Source: Mesorhizobium sp. (GTDB lineage Bacteria; Pseudomonadota; Alphaproteobacteria; Rhizobiales; Rhizobiaceae). From it: a DNA stretch of 64,000 nt. Within the stretch, counting starts at the first letter, position 1. Each line of letters starts with the position of its first letter. Positions 34,507-43,541 of the stretch are shown here, in pieces. A program made the position numbers and the translations under genes. The notes beneath the pieces are model-generated. The model was not told where the DNA came from and did not search any database. It worked only from the letters and a program-made list of their open reading frames with translations. The DNA lies in contig SUGL01000015.1 of the NCBI GenBank assembly GCA_004963905.1, forward strand, positions 62,001 through 126,000, written 5' to 3'.

Positions 34507-35520
34507 CTACACTTCGAAATTCATCATCTTGCGCATCACCACGATGCCGATCGACATCCAGACGCCGGAACAGCCGAGGATCAGATTGCCGACACTGGTC
34601 GTGAACAGCGGCATGATGTAGTTCGGGCTCGAAAGATAGACGAGAAAGGCGACGACGAACGGCAAGGCGCCGATGATGACGGCGGACGCTTTCGCTTCCA
34701 TCGACAGCGCCTGCACCTTGGCCTTCATCTTCTTGCGGTCGCGCAGCACGCGCGAAAGGTTGCCCAGCGCCTCGGAGAGATTGCCGCCGGCCTGCGACTG
34801 GATCTGGATGACGATGCCGAAGAAGCCGGCCTCGGTGCATGGCATGGTCTCGGACATGCGCAGCGTGGCATCCGGGATCGACAGACCCATCTGCTGGGAA
34901 TCGACGATACGGCGGAACTCGGAGCGGACCGGCTCCGGAGATTCGTTGGCGATCAGGCGGATCGCATCGTTCAGCGGCAGACCGGATTTCACCGCGCGCA
35001 CGATGATGTCGAGTGCGTTCGGGAATTCCTCCAGGAAAGCCTTCACCCGGCGCGTGCGGCGAAACGAGACGAACCAGCGCGGCAGGCCGAGGGCCCCGGC
35101 CAAGAGCGCTCCGGGCAGGACGAGCAACGGCGCACCGGCGAGATAGGCAAGGAAGGTCAGCGCGATGCCGCAGATCACCGAGTACATGTAGAAGCGCTCG
35201 ATCGAAACCGTCATGCCGGCCTGGCGGATCTGGGCCTTCAGCGGCGGCTTCTTGACGTTGCGGTCGTTGGTTTTCTGCTTCTCGTCGAGCTGCTTGAGCG
35301 AATCCTGAAGGGTCTTGCGCCGCCTGACCGCTTCCGCGGCCCGGTCGCGCGAAGCCTTCACCACCGATCGGTCGGTCTCTGCCGTCTTGATTGTTTCAAG
35401 CCGCTTGCCGGCCTGCTTTTCGTTGTCGATGCGCGTGAACAGGAAAGCATAGGCCATCGCGCCGGCGCTGAGGCCGGCCAGCACGACGAAAGCCAGAACC
35501 GTGGTGTCAATTCCGAACAT
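34507..35520 (-). CDS. tadB: TadB, inner-membrane platform protein of the Flp pilus
   Basis: The product has 337 residues, of the same T2SSF family as TadC. It has an N-terminal membrane segment (VLAFVVLAGLSAGAMAYAFLF), a charged linker, central segments (MYSVICGIALTFLAYLAG, LLVLPGALLAGALG) and C-terminal segments. The T2SSF domain contains FPNALDIIVRAVKSGLPLND and SQAGGNLSEALGNLS. It pairs with TadC. It is preceded by a palindromic repeat that separates it from cpaF by about 130 bases. Confidence 0.92.
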   Translation of the reverse strand: MFGIDTTVLAFVVLAGLSAGAMAYAFLFTRIDNEKQAGKRLETIKTAETDRSVVKASRDRAAEAVRRRKTLQDSLKQLDEKQKTNDRNVKKPPLKAQIRQAGMTVSIERFYMYSVICGIALTFLAYLAGAPLLVLPGALLAGALGLPRWFVSFRRTRRVKAFLEEFPNALDIIVRAVKSGLPLNDAIRLIANESPEPVRSEFRRIVDSQQMGLSIPDATLRMSETMPCTEAGFFGIVIQIQSQAGGNLSEALGNLSRVLRDRKKMKAKVQALSMEAKASAVIIGALPFVVAFLVYLSSPNYIMPLFTTSVGNLILGCSGVWMSIGIVVMRKMMNFEV

Positions 35521-35549
35521 CGACCTGGGCCCCTACGCCTCCAGATGCA

Positions 35550-35654
35550 CTAGAGCGGTTCAGCTTTCGCAGAATCGCTGATCCGCTCTAAGTATTTGTT
35601 TTTACGCAATTCCGGACGGAAAGCCGCTACGCACTTTTCCCGGAATTGCTCTAG
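35550..35654. repeat. Rhizobial palindromic repeat, TAGAGC / GGAATTGCTCTA family, copy 1
   Basis: TAGAGCGGTTCAGC pairs with GCTGATCCGCTCTA. It is followed by TTTGTTTTTACGCAATTCCG and CCGGAATTGCTCTAG. A closely similar copy is at 54424-54526. The cpaF stop codon (35651-35653) lies inside the right end of the repeat. Confidence 0.85.
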
Positions 35655-37150
35655 TCAGCACGTTTCTCCATGGCCTCGAGCGCATTGGCGAGACGCTGCT
35701 CCTCGCCGTAGTAGCGGGCACGATCCCAGAAATGCGGCCGGCCGATGCCGGTGGAGACATGTTCGCCGATCAGGCGGCCGTTCGAGTCTTCGCCCTTGAT
35801 GTTGTAGAGGACGAGATCCTGGGTGATGATGACGTCGCCTTCCATGCCGATCACCTCGGTGATGTGGGTGATGCGGCGCGAGCCGTCGCGCAGGCGAGCC
35901 GCCTGGATGATGACGTCGACCGAGCCGACGACGATCTCGCGCACCGTTCTCTGCGGAAGCGAATAGCCGCCCATGGCGATCATAGATTCAATACGGTTCA
36001 GGCATTCGCGCGGACTGTTGGAGTGGATGGTTCCCATCGAGCCGTCATGGCCGGTGTTCATCGCCTGCAGCAGGTCGAACACTTCCGGCCCGCGCACCTC
36101 GCCGACGATGATCCGTTCGGGCCGCATGCGCAGGCAGTTCTTGACGAGGTCGCGCATGGTCACCTCGCCCTCGCCTTCGAGATTGGGCGGCCTGGTTTCG
36201 AGACGAACCACGTGCGGCTGCTGCAGCTGCAGCTCGGCCGAGTCCTCGCAGGTGATGACCCGCTCCTCGCGATCGATGTAGTTGGTCAGGCAGTTGAGCA
36301 GCGTCGTCTTGCCCGAGCCGGTGCCGCCCGAGATGACGACATTGCAACGGACGCGGCCGATGATCTTGAGGATCTCGGCGCCTTGCGGCGAGATGGCGCC
36401 GAACTTGACCAACTGGTCGAGCGTCAGTTTGTCCTTCTTGAACTTGCGGATGGTGAGCGCGGTGCCGTCGAGGGAGAGCGGCGGCGCGATCACGTTCACG
36501 CGCGAGCCGTCGGGAAGGCGCGCGTCGCAGATCGGGCTCGATTCGTCGACGCGGCGGCCGACCTGACTGACGATGCGCTGGCAGATGTTGAGCAGCTGCT
36601 GGTTGTCGCGGAAGCGGATGCTGGTCGGTTCGACCTTGCCGTTGACCTCGATGTAGACGTTCTTGGAGCCGTTGACCATGATGTCGGCGATGTCGTCGCG
36701 GGCGAGCAGCGGCTCCAGCGGTCCATAGCCGAGCACGTCGTTGCAGATGTCCTCGAGCAGCTCTTCCTGCTCGGAGATCGACATCACGAAATTCTTGATC
36801 GCGATGATGTCGTTGACGATGTCGCGGATTTCCTCGCGCGCGCTTTCCGGATCGAGCTTAGCGAGCTGCGACAGGTCGATCGTGTCGATGAGCGCGGAAA
36901 ACACCTGGCTCTTAGTGTCGTAGTAGGTTTCGCTGCGCTCGCGCTGGACCCTTCTCGGCGGCTCTGGCGCCATCGGCGGCGCCTCCACCGGACGGCGGGC
37001 GGGCGTCGGGGCAGGCATGCCGGGCGCCGACGCGGCCGACCGATCGAGAGCCATCGTCCCGGTCGGACCGGGAGCGGCGGGGGGAGGTGCTGGCGGACGG
37101 AATTCGGGAGCTGCCCGGCTGCCGTCGTCTGTGCCTCGTTTACCAAACAT
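35651..37150 (-). CDS. cpaF: CpaF/TadA, ATPase of the Flp pilus
   Basis: The product has 499 residues. A variable, proline-rich N-terminus of about 80 residues is followed by the secretion NTPase domain. Walker A is [16 protein letters not shown]. The Asp box is [20 protein letters not shown], Walker B region [20 protein letters not shown] and the His box [14 protein letters not shown]. Its ATP hydrolysis drives pilus extension and, in Caulobacter, retraction. It lies 30 bases downstream of cpaE in the operon. Its stop codon is within a repeat. Confidence 0.95.
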   Translation of the reverse strand: MFGKRGTDDGSRAAPEFRPPAPPPAAPGPTGTMALDRSAASAPGMPAPTPARRPVEAPPMAPEPPRRVQRERSETYYDTKSQVFSALIDTIDLSQLAKLDPESAREEIRDIVNDIIAIKNFVMSISEQEELLEDICNDVLGYGPLEPLLARDDIADIMVNGSKNVYIEVNGKVEPTSIRFRDNQQLLNICQRIVSQVGRRVDESSPICDARLPDGSRVNVIAPPLSLDGTALTIRKFKKDKLTLDQLVKFGAISPQGAEILKIIGRVRCNVVISGGTGSGKTTLLNCLTNYIDREERVITCEDSAELQLQQPHVVRLETRPPNLEGEGEVTMRDLVKNCLRMRPERIIVGEVRGPEVFDLLQAMNTGHDGSMGTIHSNSPRECLNRIESMIAMGGYSLPQRTVREIVVGSVDVIIQAARLRDGSRRITHITEVIGMEGDVIITQDLVLYNIKGEDSNGRLIGEHVSTGIGRPHFWDRARYYGEEQRLANALEAMEKRAD

Positions 37151-37180
37151 GATCGACTACCCGATGCCGCTCTGCCAGCG

Positions 37181-38470
37181 TCACTTCTTGTTGCGCGAAA
37201 GCTTGCCGAGGATGGAGCCCAGGCCTGCCCTCTTCTTCGCCTTGATCTCGCTGCGCCCGGTCAGGACATGCGCGATTTCATTGATCGTGCCCACGACCGG
37301 ACTCTTGGCGTCCATCTCGCCAAGCATGCGGCCGTTGTTGGCCGCGTTGCCGAACAGCAGCGGCTCGAAATTGATCACCGCCATAGGCGTGATGCCGAGC
37401 GGTTCGGAAAAATCCGATGCGGCGATCTCCGGCCGTTTCGGAACGCCTGCCTGGTTGATGATCAGCTTCGGCGGCGGGTCGTTCGGACGCAGCCGCTTCA
37501 GCATGTCCACCATATTCTTGGTGTTGCGAAGATTTGCCAGCTCGGGCGTGGCCGTGATGACGATCTCGTCGGCCTTGATCAGCGTGCTCTTCGTCCAACC
37601 GCTCCAGATATGAGGAACGTCGAGCACGAGCAAAGGCGCGCTGCGCTGCGCCGTTTCGATGACCTGGGAAAAGGCGTCCGGATCGAAATCGTAGACGCGC
37701 TCGAGCGTGGAGGGTGCCGCCAGCAGCGACAAATGCTCGGCGCACTGCGCGAGCAGGCGGTCGAGATAGACCTCGTCGACGCGCTCGGGCGAAAACACCG
37801 CCTCGGCGATGCCCTGCGCGGGGTCCTGGTCGAAATTGATGTTGGCGGTGCCGAAGGCGAGGTCGAGATCGGCAACCACGACCTCCGATTTGAACAGCGA
37901 CGATATCGCCCAGGCGACATTGTGGGCGATCGTCGAGGAGCCGACGCCGCCCTTGGCGCCCATGAAGGCGATGGAGCGGCCGATCGGATCGGACTCGGGA
38001 TCGACGAAGATCGACGACACGACGCTGACGATGTCGGTCATCGAGACGGGCGCGATGACATATTCGGAAATGCCGGAGCGGATAAGCTCACGGTAGAGGC
38101 CGACATCGTTGTAATGGCCGATGACCACGACCTTCGAGGAAGGATCGCAATACTCCGCGAGCTGAGTGAGCTGCTCGAGCAGCTGTTTCGGCTCGCTGCG
38201 CGATTCCAGCATGATCAGGTTGGGTGTCGGCGCCGACTGGTAGAATTCGATCGCGGTGGCGATGCCGCCCATATGGACCTTGAGATGGGCCTTGGCCATG
38301 CGGCGATCCTCGCCGGCACGCTCGATGGGATTGGCGACACCGTCGGTCTCGCAGAAGGCCTGGATCGAAATGCGCGGCACCGGGCGCAGCGCCTGCATGG
38401 CGGCGATGTCCTGTTGCGAGAGGTCGCCGGTATCCGAGGGCGTGTCGTAGGCAAGATTGCTCATCGTCAT
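37181..38470 (-). CDS. cpaE: CpaE/TadZ, pilus-localising ATPase of the ParA/MinD type
   Basis: The product has 429 residues. The first 150 residues form an atypical receiver-like domain (LIMLESRSEPKQLLEQLTQL, VVVIGHYNDVGLYRELI). A ParA/MinD-type ATPase domain follows, with the deviant Walker A motif FMGAKGGVGSSTIAHN near residue 170. CpaE/TadZ proteins mark the pole and recruit the pilus machine. Its operon position between cpaD and cpaF is conserved. Confidence 0.93.
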   Translation of the reverse strand: MTMSNLAYDTPSDTGDLSQQDIAAMQALRPVPRISIQAFCETDGVANPIERAGEDRRMAKAHLKVHMGGIATAIEFYQSAPTPNLIMLESRSEPKQLLEQLTQLAEYCDPSSKVVVIGHYNDVGLYRELIRSGISEYVIAPVSMTDIVSVVSSIFVDPESDPIGRSIAFMGAKGGVGSSTIAHNVAWAISSLFKSEVVVADLDLAFGTANINFDQDPAQGIAEAVFSPERVDEVYLDRLLAQCAEHLSLLAAPSTLERVYDFDPDAFSQVIETAQRSAPLLVLDVPHIWSGWTKSTLIKADEIVITATPELANLRNTKNMVDMLKRLRPNDPPPKLIINQAGVPKRPEIAASDFSEPLGITPMAVINFEPLLFGNAANNGRMLGEMDAKSPVVGTINEIAHVLTGRSEIKAKKRAGLGSILGKLSRNKK

Positions 38471-38494
38471 GCTCTTTCCGCCATCCGGCGCGGC

Positions 38495-39250
38495 TCAGTA
38501 CGTCACTTCCGAATTGCCGAGGAACTCGTCCGAAATGCCTCTGGCACGATAGATATCGATCACCTTGCTGCGATTTTCGGCGTCGATGTCGGACTGCTTG
38601 CGCGGCCCCAGCAGATCGTTGGGATTGGCCATCTGGGCGGCAAGGTTGTTCTGATAGGAGCAGCCGAAATCAGCGTAATGCTTGTTCTCCGACGTTTCCG
38701 TGAGGTCGTTCGGCCAACGCCCGCATTTGTCGGTCTGGGCTTGCACGGCGACGAAGGCGACGCGGACAGGCGCCGAGGCTTCAGGCACGGCGGACTGGTA
38801 AGACGTCATGACGATCCGGTTACGCTTCACCCCGGCAGCCATGGCAAGCCGGGCAAAGTCGCGGCTGGCAGCCTGGGCGGCAAGCTGGTTGGCAGATCCA
38901 ACCGGAACCGCAATCGTCAGTGCCGGGGCGGCGCTCCTGTCGTAGCCGTCGAGGAAGCCGAGCAGCGCGTCGCGTTGCGAACCGGTCATGCCGCGATCGC
39001 CGGCGCCGACCGGAAGGTCGATCTTCTGGTTCTTCTCGGCGATGACGATCGGATGATTGGTGCGGTAGTCGTCGGGAATGGAGCCCACCGTAATGCTGTC
39101 GCGATGGAAGTTGGCGCATCCGGCGAGCGATGCCGCAAGGGCGATCGCCAGGACAGGGGCCGCTCGACGGAAACGTCCGCGGCCAGATGTTGCCGCCGCG
39201 ATCGTCATGGCCTTCGATGCTGACTGAGACATGTCCGCTTTCCCGCTCAT
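38495..39250 (-). CDS. cpaD: CpaD, pilus biogenesis lipoprotein
   Basis: The product has 251 residues. The start overlaps the cpaC stop as ATGA. A lipoprotein signal (APVLAIALAASLAGC, Cys45) is preceded by a long basic N-terminus, so translation might also start at the later ATG (39232). The CpaD domain is recognisable by HPIVIAEKNQKIDLPVG and DFGCSYQNNLAAQMANP. CpaD supports the secretin at the outer membrane. Confidence 0.9.
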   Translation of the reverse strand: MSGKADMSQSASKAMTIAAATSGRGRFRRAAPVLAIALAASLAGCANFHRDSITVGSIPDDYRTNHPIVIAEKNQKIDLPVGAGDRGMTGSQRDALLGFLDGYDRSAAPALTIAVPVGSANQLAAQAASRDFARLAMAAGVKRNRIVMTSYQSAVPEASAPVRVAFVAVQAQTDKCGRWPNDLTETSENKHYADFGCSYQNNLAAQMANPNDLLGPRKQSDIDAENRSKVIDIYRARGISDEFLGNSEVTY

Positions 39251-40764
39251 TTGTAGATGAAACCGACGACGCCGTGGTAACGGCCGGCCGGCCTGTCGGT
39301 CTGCATGGTGCCGTAGACGCGATTGACACGGCCGAGGAACATGCCGGCGCCGTCGCTCGGCGGGCTGAAATTGTCATCCGGCTTGGCAAGGTCGTTGCGC
39401 GCCACCGGCTTCACCAGATACGGCGTGATGATGACGACGAGCTCGCTCTCGTTGCGCACGAAGTCGCGGCTGCGGAAGAGCGCGCCGAGCACAGGGATCT
39501 TGGTGAGCCCCGGCAGTCCGTTGACGGCCTGTCTCACATCATCGCGCACGAGGCCGGCTATCATCATCGATCCGCCGGAGGGAAGTTCGACCGTGGTGTC
39601 GGCCAGACGCTTCCGGAGCGAGAGGGCGTTCATCCCCTGCTGCTTCACACCGGCCGAGAAAGACGCCGAGCCTTCCGTCGTCGGCTCCGAAACCGAGGTC
39701 CTGACCTTCAAGCTGATACGTCCGGGCGACAGGACCACGGGCTGGAATTCGAGGCCGATGCCATACTCGATCTGCCTCAGGCCGTAGGTGATGTTGCCGT
39801 TGCTGTCCGGCTGCGTCTGGCTGTTCACCATGTTGTACTGGCCGCCGACCTTGAAGGTTGCTTTCTCACCCGACACGGCGGTCAGGGTCGGCTCGGCGAG
39901 TGTTTTCATGACGCCGGATTGCTCCATGGCGTTAATGTAGCCTTGCAAGGTGGAGGTGCCGAAGTTGACGCCGGAATGCGAAAGCGATTTGCCGAGGCCG
40001 GTGAAATTGTCACTGACCGCGCCCCAGGTTATGCCGTCGCTGCCGCCGCTGCCGATCATGTTGACGCCAAGCTGCTTCATCACCGAGCGGCTGACTTCGG
40101 CCACCGTCACCTTCAGCGTGACCTGGTCGTCGCCGATGATCTGCAGCAGATTGACGATCTTGGAGACGCGACGCTCGGCGTCGGGATTGTTGATGTCGAC
40201 GCCGCCATTGGCCGATCCGCCGGCGGCCGTCTGCGAATATTGGCCGGTCGTGGCTTCACCGCCCGAGACGAAGATGGTCGCCAGGTCGACGGCGCGCTTG
40301 GCATCGAGCGGCGTGTCCACCGTACCGGTGAGGATCACGTTGTCGTTCAGCAGCTCGACCTTGATCTCCGATGTCGGCAGGAAGCGCTTGAGATAGTCTT
40401 CCAGTCCGGCGACGTCGCGCTCGACCGCCAGGTCGAGGCTGGCGATCTGCTCGCCGTTGGGGCCGAAGACGAAGATGTTGGTCTCGCCGACCGCCTTGCC
40501 GAACAGATAGATGCGGCGCGCCGTGCGCGTCACCGCGTCGGCGACCGCGGGATTGGCGACGAGGATGTCGTAGGCGTCGTTCGGCAGATCGATGACCACC
40601 GACTTGTTGAGACCGAGCTTGACGCGCTGCGTGGCGACCGAGGCCGTCACGCCCGCCGACCTGTTCGCGGCCTTGGCCTCGACGAGGCCTGGCGCATTGG
40701 TGCCGAGCAGGAACAGGCCGATTGCCGCTGCCGCCATGACGGGCAGTTTGCCGTTTAGCCTCAT
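39247..40764 (-). CDS. cpaC: CpaC/RcpA, outer-membrane secretin of the Flp pilus
   Basis: The product has 505 residues. A signal peptide (VMAAAAIGLFLLGTNAPG) is followed by the pilus N-domain (LGLNKSVVIDLPNDAYDILV), a BON-like module (KVELLNDNVILTGTVDTP) and the secretin domain (FKVGGQYNMVNSQ, GLEFQPVVLSPGRISLKVRT, GGSMMIAGLVRDD). The secretin forms the outer-membrane pore for the pilus. It overlaps both neighbours by ATGA, so cpaB-cpaC-cpaD are translationally coupled. Confidence 0.95.
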   Translation of the reverse strand: MRLNGKLPVMAAAAIGLFLLGTNAPGLVEAKAANRSAGVTASVATQRVKLGLNKSVVIDLPNDAYDILVANPAVADAVTRTARRIYLFGKAVGETNIFVFGPNGEQIASLDLAVERDVAGLEDYLKRFLPTSEIKVELLNDNVILTGTVDTPLDAKRAVDLATIFVSGGEATTGQYSQTAAGGSANGGVDINNPDAERRVSKIVNLLQIIGDDQVTLKVTVAEVSRSVMKQLGVNMIGSGGSDGITWGAVSDNFTGLGKSLSHSGVNFGTSTLQGYINAMEQSGVMKTLAEPTLTAVSGEKATFKVGGQYNMVNSQTQPDSNGNITYGLRQIEYGIGLEFQPVVLSPGRISLKVRTSVSEPTTEGSASFSAGVKQQGMNALSLRKRLADTTVELPSGGSMMIAGLVRDDVRQAVNGLPGLTKIPVLGALFRSRDFVRNESELVVIITPYLVKPVARNDLAKPDDNFSPPSDGAGMFLGRVNRVYGTMQTDRPAGRYHGVVGFIYK

Positions 40765-41573
40765 TTCCTTGCTCCCACTTCGGAAACTTCGCCCGACTTG
40801 ATCAGCCGTACCGTGCCGCGCCGACCGTTGCCGTTCACCAGGTAGTCGGCCTCGCCCAGGTTCTTCTCATTCGTGTCCACGATCGGACGCAGCGCCAATG
40901 TCAGGCGGTCCGCCATCTGCTGCGCCACCGTGATGATCTCCGCCTGCTGCGGCGTCAGTTCCAGCGTCGCGGTCTGGCCGACCCTGGTCTTCTTGCCTTC
41001 TTCGTCCTCCTGGATGGTCTGGTCGATGGCCAGGACGCGGATGTTCTTGAGGATGGTCTCGGTGTTGAAGCCGCTGCCGCCGTTACCGGTGTCGGCGCGC
41101 CGGGTCATGATGACGTCGACGAAATCATTGGGCAGGATGAAGCCACCCGCCGACGTGTCGGCCGATATGGCGGTCGCGACGGCGCGCATGCCGGACGGCA
41201 GGATCGACGACATGAAGCTCTGCCCTTCGCCGACCAGCTTGGAGCGCCGCAACGGCTCGCCGGTATACATGGCCACGCGCGCCACCGAGCCCTTGAGCTT
41301 TTCGGCCGCGTCAGGTTCGGCGGCACGGGTGATGAAATTGGCGTTGACGCCGCTGGCCGGCCACTGCTCCCAGTTGATGTTGTCGCCGAGCTGGCTGCCC
41401 ATCGCGACATCGCCGGAAAGCACCAAGACGTCCTGCAGCGCGATCGCCGGTTGCTTGGGAGCGTCGACAACGACCCGAGGCGGCGGCGCCACCACCATGT
41501 TCTTTGCGACATAACCCGCGCCGCCCGCCGCGGCCACTGCCACGCCTAGAATAATCAGTCGGGATGCTGGCAT
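40761..41573 (-). CDS. cpaB: CpaB/RcpC, pilus assembly protein with SAF domain
   Basis: The product has 270 residues. It has one N-terminal membrane segment (LIILGVAVAAAGGAGYVAKN), a SAF domain (LQDVLVLSGDVAMGSQLG) and the RcpC domain (GGFILPNDFVDVIMTRRAD, LELTPQQAEIITVAQQM). It is first in the cpaB-tadC operon. A promoter region of about 190 bases with a CtrA-like box lies upstream. It overlaps the cpaC start by ATGA. Confidence 0.93.
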   Translation of the reverse strand: MPASRLIILGVAVAAAGGAGYVAKNMVVAPPPRVVVDAPKQPAIALQDVLVLSGDVAMGSQLGDNINWEQWPASGVNANFITRAAEPDAAEKLKGSVARVAMYTGEPLRRSKLVGEGQSFMSSILPSGMRAVATAISADTSAGGFILPNDFVDVIMTRRADTGNGGSGFNTETILKNIRVLAIDQTIQEDEEGKKTRVGQTATLELTPQQAEIITVAQQMADRLTLALRPIVDTNEKNLGEADYLVNGNGRRGTVRLIKSGEVSEVGARK

Positions 41574-41671
41574 TCGTCCGAACCCTTCGCCTCAAGGCAA
41601 ACCACCTAGCCAGGCCGGACTTTGCAGCCGCAATCGTCAAAACAAGGTTAATGCAATGCTTACGATCGTGA

Positions 41672-41686
41672 TTAATTTAAGGTTTA
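41672..41686. promoter_or_regulatory. CtrA-like box upstream of cpaB
   Basis: TTAA-TTTAAGG-TTTA matches TTAA-N7-TTAA with one mismatch. It lies 99 bases upstream of the cpaB start in an AT-rich stretch with further TTAA words (41647, 41714). Confidence 0.45.
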
Positions 41687-41718
41687 CTCAAATTAGACGG
41701 AACCGCTTGCCGTTAACG

Positions 41719-41738
41719 AAAAAGGCGGCCAAGCCGCC
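41719..41738 (-). terminator. Terminator after cpaA
   Basis: On the minus strand GGCGGC-TTG-GCCGCC is followed by TTTTTCG. It lies 23 bases after the cpaA stop, so cpaA and the cpaB operon are separate transcripts. Confidence 0.75.
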
Positions 41739-41761
41739 CCGAGAAGCCTGCTGCGAACCAG

Positions 41762-42280
41762 TTAGGCCGTGAGCCGGTCCAGCGCCCAGACCATCAGCGG
41801 AGAATCCGGGAAGGTGAGAAGCCCGCCGAGACCAAGTGCCACGCCATAGGGAATGCCTGCGCGCTCGTCTGCGAAATGACGCAGGAAACGGTTATGGCCG
41901 GTGTAGGCCGCGAGCGGCGATTTCCGGTAAGCCAGAATGGCAATGGTCAGCAGGCCGCCGATCAACGTCGAGGTTACCAGGTAGCCGATGAGATTGATGT
42001 TGAGCCCCATCCATACCGCGGTCGCCGCCAGCAGCTTGGCGTCGCCGCCGCCCATGCCGCCGAGCGCGAACAAACCGAAAGTCACCGCCAGCACCAGGGC
42101 ACCGGCCGCGAAATGCCCACCATAGGTTGCCCAGTCCATCCCGGTCAACGGAGCCACCAGAGCGAACGTCGCCAGGAGCAGCACAGGCACGCGGTTGGCG
42201 ATCGTCATGGACAGCGTGTCGGAGATCGCCGCGAACAGCATGCAGAAAGGAAAGACGACGAAGATCGCGGCTTCAAGCAT
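41762..42280 (-). CDS. cpaA: CpaA/TadV prepilin peptidase
   Basis: The product has 172 residues and five to six hydrophobic segments, the short TadV type without the N-methyltransferase domain. The two catalytic aspartates are in FAAISDTLSMTIANRV and in the GxGD-type motif GGMGGGDAKLLAA. It removes the leader of PilA and of the TadE/F pseudopilins. It lies downstream of pilA, with a strong terminator between them, and has its own terminator. Confidence 0.93.
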   Translation of the reverse strand: MLEAAIFVVFPFCMLFAAISDTLSMTIANRVPVLLLATFALVAPLTGMDWATYGGHFAAGALVLAVTFGLFALGGMGGGDAKLLAATAVWMGLNINLIGYLVTSTLIGGLLTIAILAYRKSPLAAYTGHNRFLRHFADERAGIPYGVALGLGGLLTFPDSPLMVWALDRLTA

Positions 42281-42372
42281 GGACGACGGACCCGCACGAA
42301 AATCGACGCCAGCCTAGACTCGGCGAATTAACGATTGATGAGACCGGACACTCAAATCGTCCGGCTGCATAG

Positions 42373-42400
42373 AAAAGGGCCGCCCAAGGGCGGCCCTTTT
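42373..42400. terminator. Bidirectional terminator after pilA
   Basis: AAAAGGGCCGCCC (42373-42385) pairs exactly with GGGCGGCCCTTTT (42388-42400), with T runs in both directions. It lies 47 bases after the pilA stop. A strong terminator here would keep abundant pilin mRNA separate from cpaA. Confidence 0.85.
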
Positions 42401-42447
42401 TCCTTTCGAACCGCGCGATTTTATCAACCACGCGACTTGCCAGCGTC

Positions 42448-42624
42448 TTAGTTGCCGGCGCCTTCAAGCTTGTTTGCAATGGCGATGAACTTGCTGTTCA
42501 GGGCACTGCCGAGCTGGCCGGCGCCGACCATGATGGCGAGCGCGATGAGAGCGGCGATCAGACCGTATTCGATGGCGGTCGCGCCGGATTCGTCCTTCGC
42601 GAAACGTGCAATGAGGTTAGACAT
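42448..42624 (-). CDS. pilA: Flp/PilA major pilin (58 residues)
   Basis: This short gene reads MSNLIARFAKDESGA, then TAIEYGLIAALIALAIM, and ends KLEGAGN. The prepilin cleavage site is after G14, which puts Glu at +5 and Tyr at +6 of the mature protein, as in Flp pilins. The hydrophobic helix follows at once. AGGAG lies seven bases before the ATG. It is the pilus subunit, cut by CpaA and assembled by CpaF, TadB and TadC. A strong terminator lies downstream. The upstream region has a CtrA-like box. Confidence 0.95.
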   Translation of the reverse strand: MSNLIARFAKDESGATAIEYGLIAALIALAIMVGAGQLGSALNSKFIAIANKLEGAGN

Positions 42625-42771
42625 TCGAGAGCTCCTACTCCACGTGTTACAGCACTTCCGTCAACTTCTCTTGCCGGTTGATCGGATGTTGCGAATTTAG
42701 GGAGAAGCCCTTTCAATCGGCTTAATAAATACCCTTACCGATTCCTTTCCTGGGGCGAACCCGTTGCTTGG

Positions 42772-42786
42772 TTAACCGTGACCTAA
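42772..42786. promoter_or_regulatory. CtrA-like box upstream of pilA
   Basis: TTAA-CCGTGAC-CTAA matches TTAA-N7-TTAA with one mismatch. It lies 148 bases upstream of pilA in the 355-base gap between pilA and the next gene. The gap also holds the 12-base palindrome CAGCATATGCTG near 42853. Confidence 0.4.
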
Positions 42787-42979
42787 GCGTCGAAAGGCGG
42801 ACCGACGGGAAGGAAAAGCGCGGAGATCCGGCCACGCGCTGCTTTGCTAAAACAGCATATGCTGCTGGCTCACGGCTCCCGAGTCGACCAATCCTTATCG
42901 CAGCCATGCAGCGTTTAACCGTCGGTTCACCAATTTCGTTCATGTTCCGTTGAACAGTCTGCCGCTCCGGAGCGCCTCA

Positions 42980-43402
42980 ATGACCTTGTCGAGATCGCCA
43001 TTTCCAGTCGTCGCGCTGCTGGCAGTTGCCGCTTTCGTCGTGCCGGCCAGGGCCGGCGCCGGCATCGAGGTCACCATGAACCAGGCAAAGATCGTCAAGT
43101 TGTCGCGCGCCGCCGATACGATCGTCATAGGCAATCCGGCAATCGCCGACGCTGCCGTGCAAGACGCCTCGACGGTCGTCCTCACCGGCAAGGGTTTCGG
43201 CGTCACCAATCTGGTCGTGCTCGACTCCGATGGCAGCCCGATCATCGACGAGCAGGTGACGGTCGTCCGGCAAGCCGCGTCATCGGTGCGCATCTACAGG
43301 CGTGCCGAAGTCCAGACGATGTCCTGCACGCCCTATTGCGAAAGCTCGTACAAGAGCGAGGCTGAGAAAACGTCCGAGACCGAAATGAACGCCGGCCATT
43401 GA
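42980..43402 (+). CDS. Pilus assembly protein with secretin N-terminal domain
   Basis: The ATG at 42980 is chosen for GGAG eight bases upstream; a TTG at 42950 is open but weaker. The product has 140 residues. A signal peptide (VVALLAVAAFVVPARAG) precedes a single domain like the N-terminal domain of CpaC (IVKLSRAADTIVIGNPAIAD, VVLTGKGFGVTNLVVLD). There is no secretin domain. The tail has two Cys (SCTPYC). It is divergent from pilA. A role in the pilus channel or its regulation is inferred from domain and place. Confidence 0.8.
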   Translation: MTLSRSPFPVVALLAVAAFVVPARAGAGIEVTMNQAKIVKLSRAADTIVIGNPAIADAAVQDASTVVLTGKGFGVTNLVVLDSDGSPIIDEQVTVVRQAASSVRIYRRAEVQTMSCTPYCESSYKSEAEKTSETEMNAGH

Positions 43403-43429
43403 GGGCCGACGCCGGCAAGCGCCGCGACG

Positions 43430-43444
43430 TTAATGGCGGGTTAA
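43430..43444. promoter_or_regulatory. Exact CtrA-consensus box upstream of the TadE gene
   Basis: TTAA-TGGCGGG-TTAA matches the consensus TTAA-N7-TTAA exactly. It is 98 bases upstream of the TadE start. A second TTTAACG word lies at 43460. Confidence 0.55.
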
Positions 43445-43541
43445 AGGTCGTCCGTCGAATTTAACGCTCATCCAAACCGGGCCTCAATGGGTTTTTCGCT
43501 ATGTTGCCGCCGGCATTGCAAGGGATCGGCAGGAACGGGAC

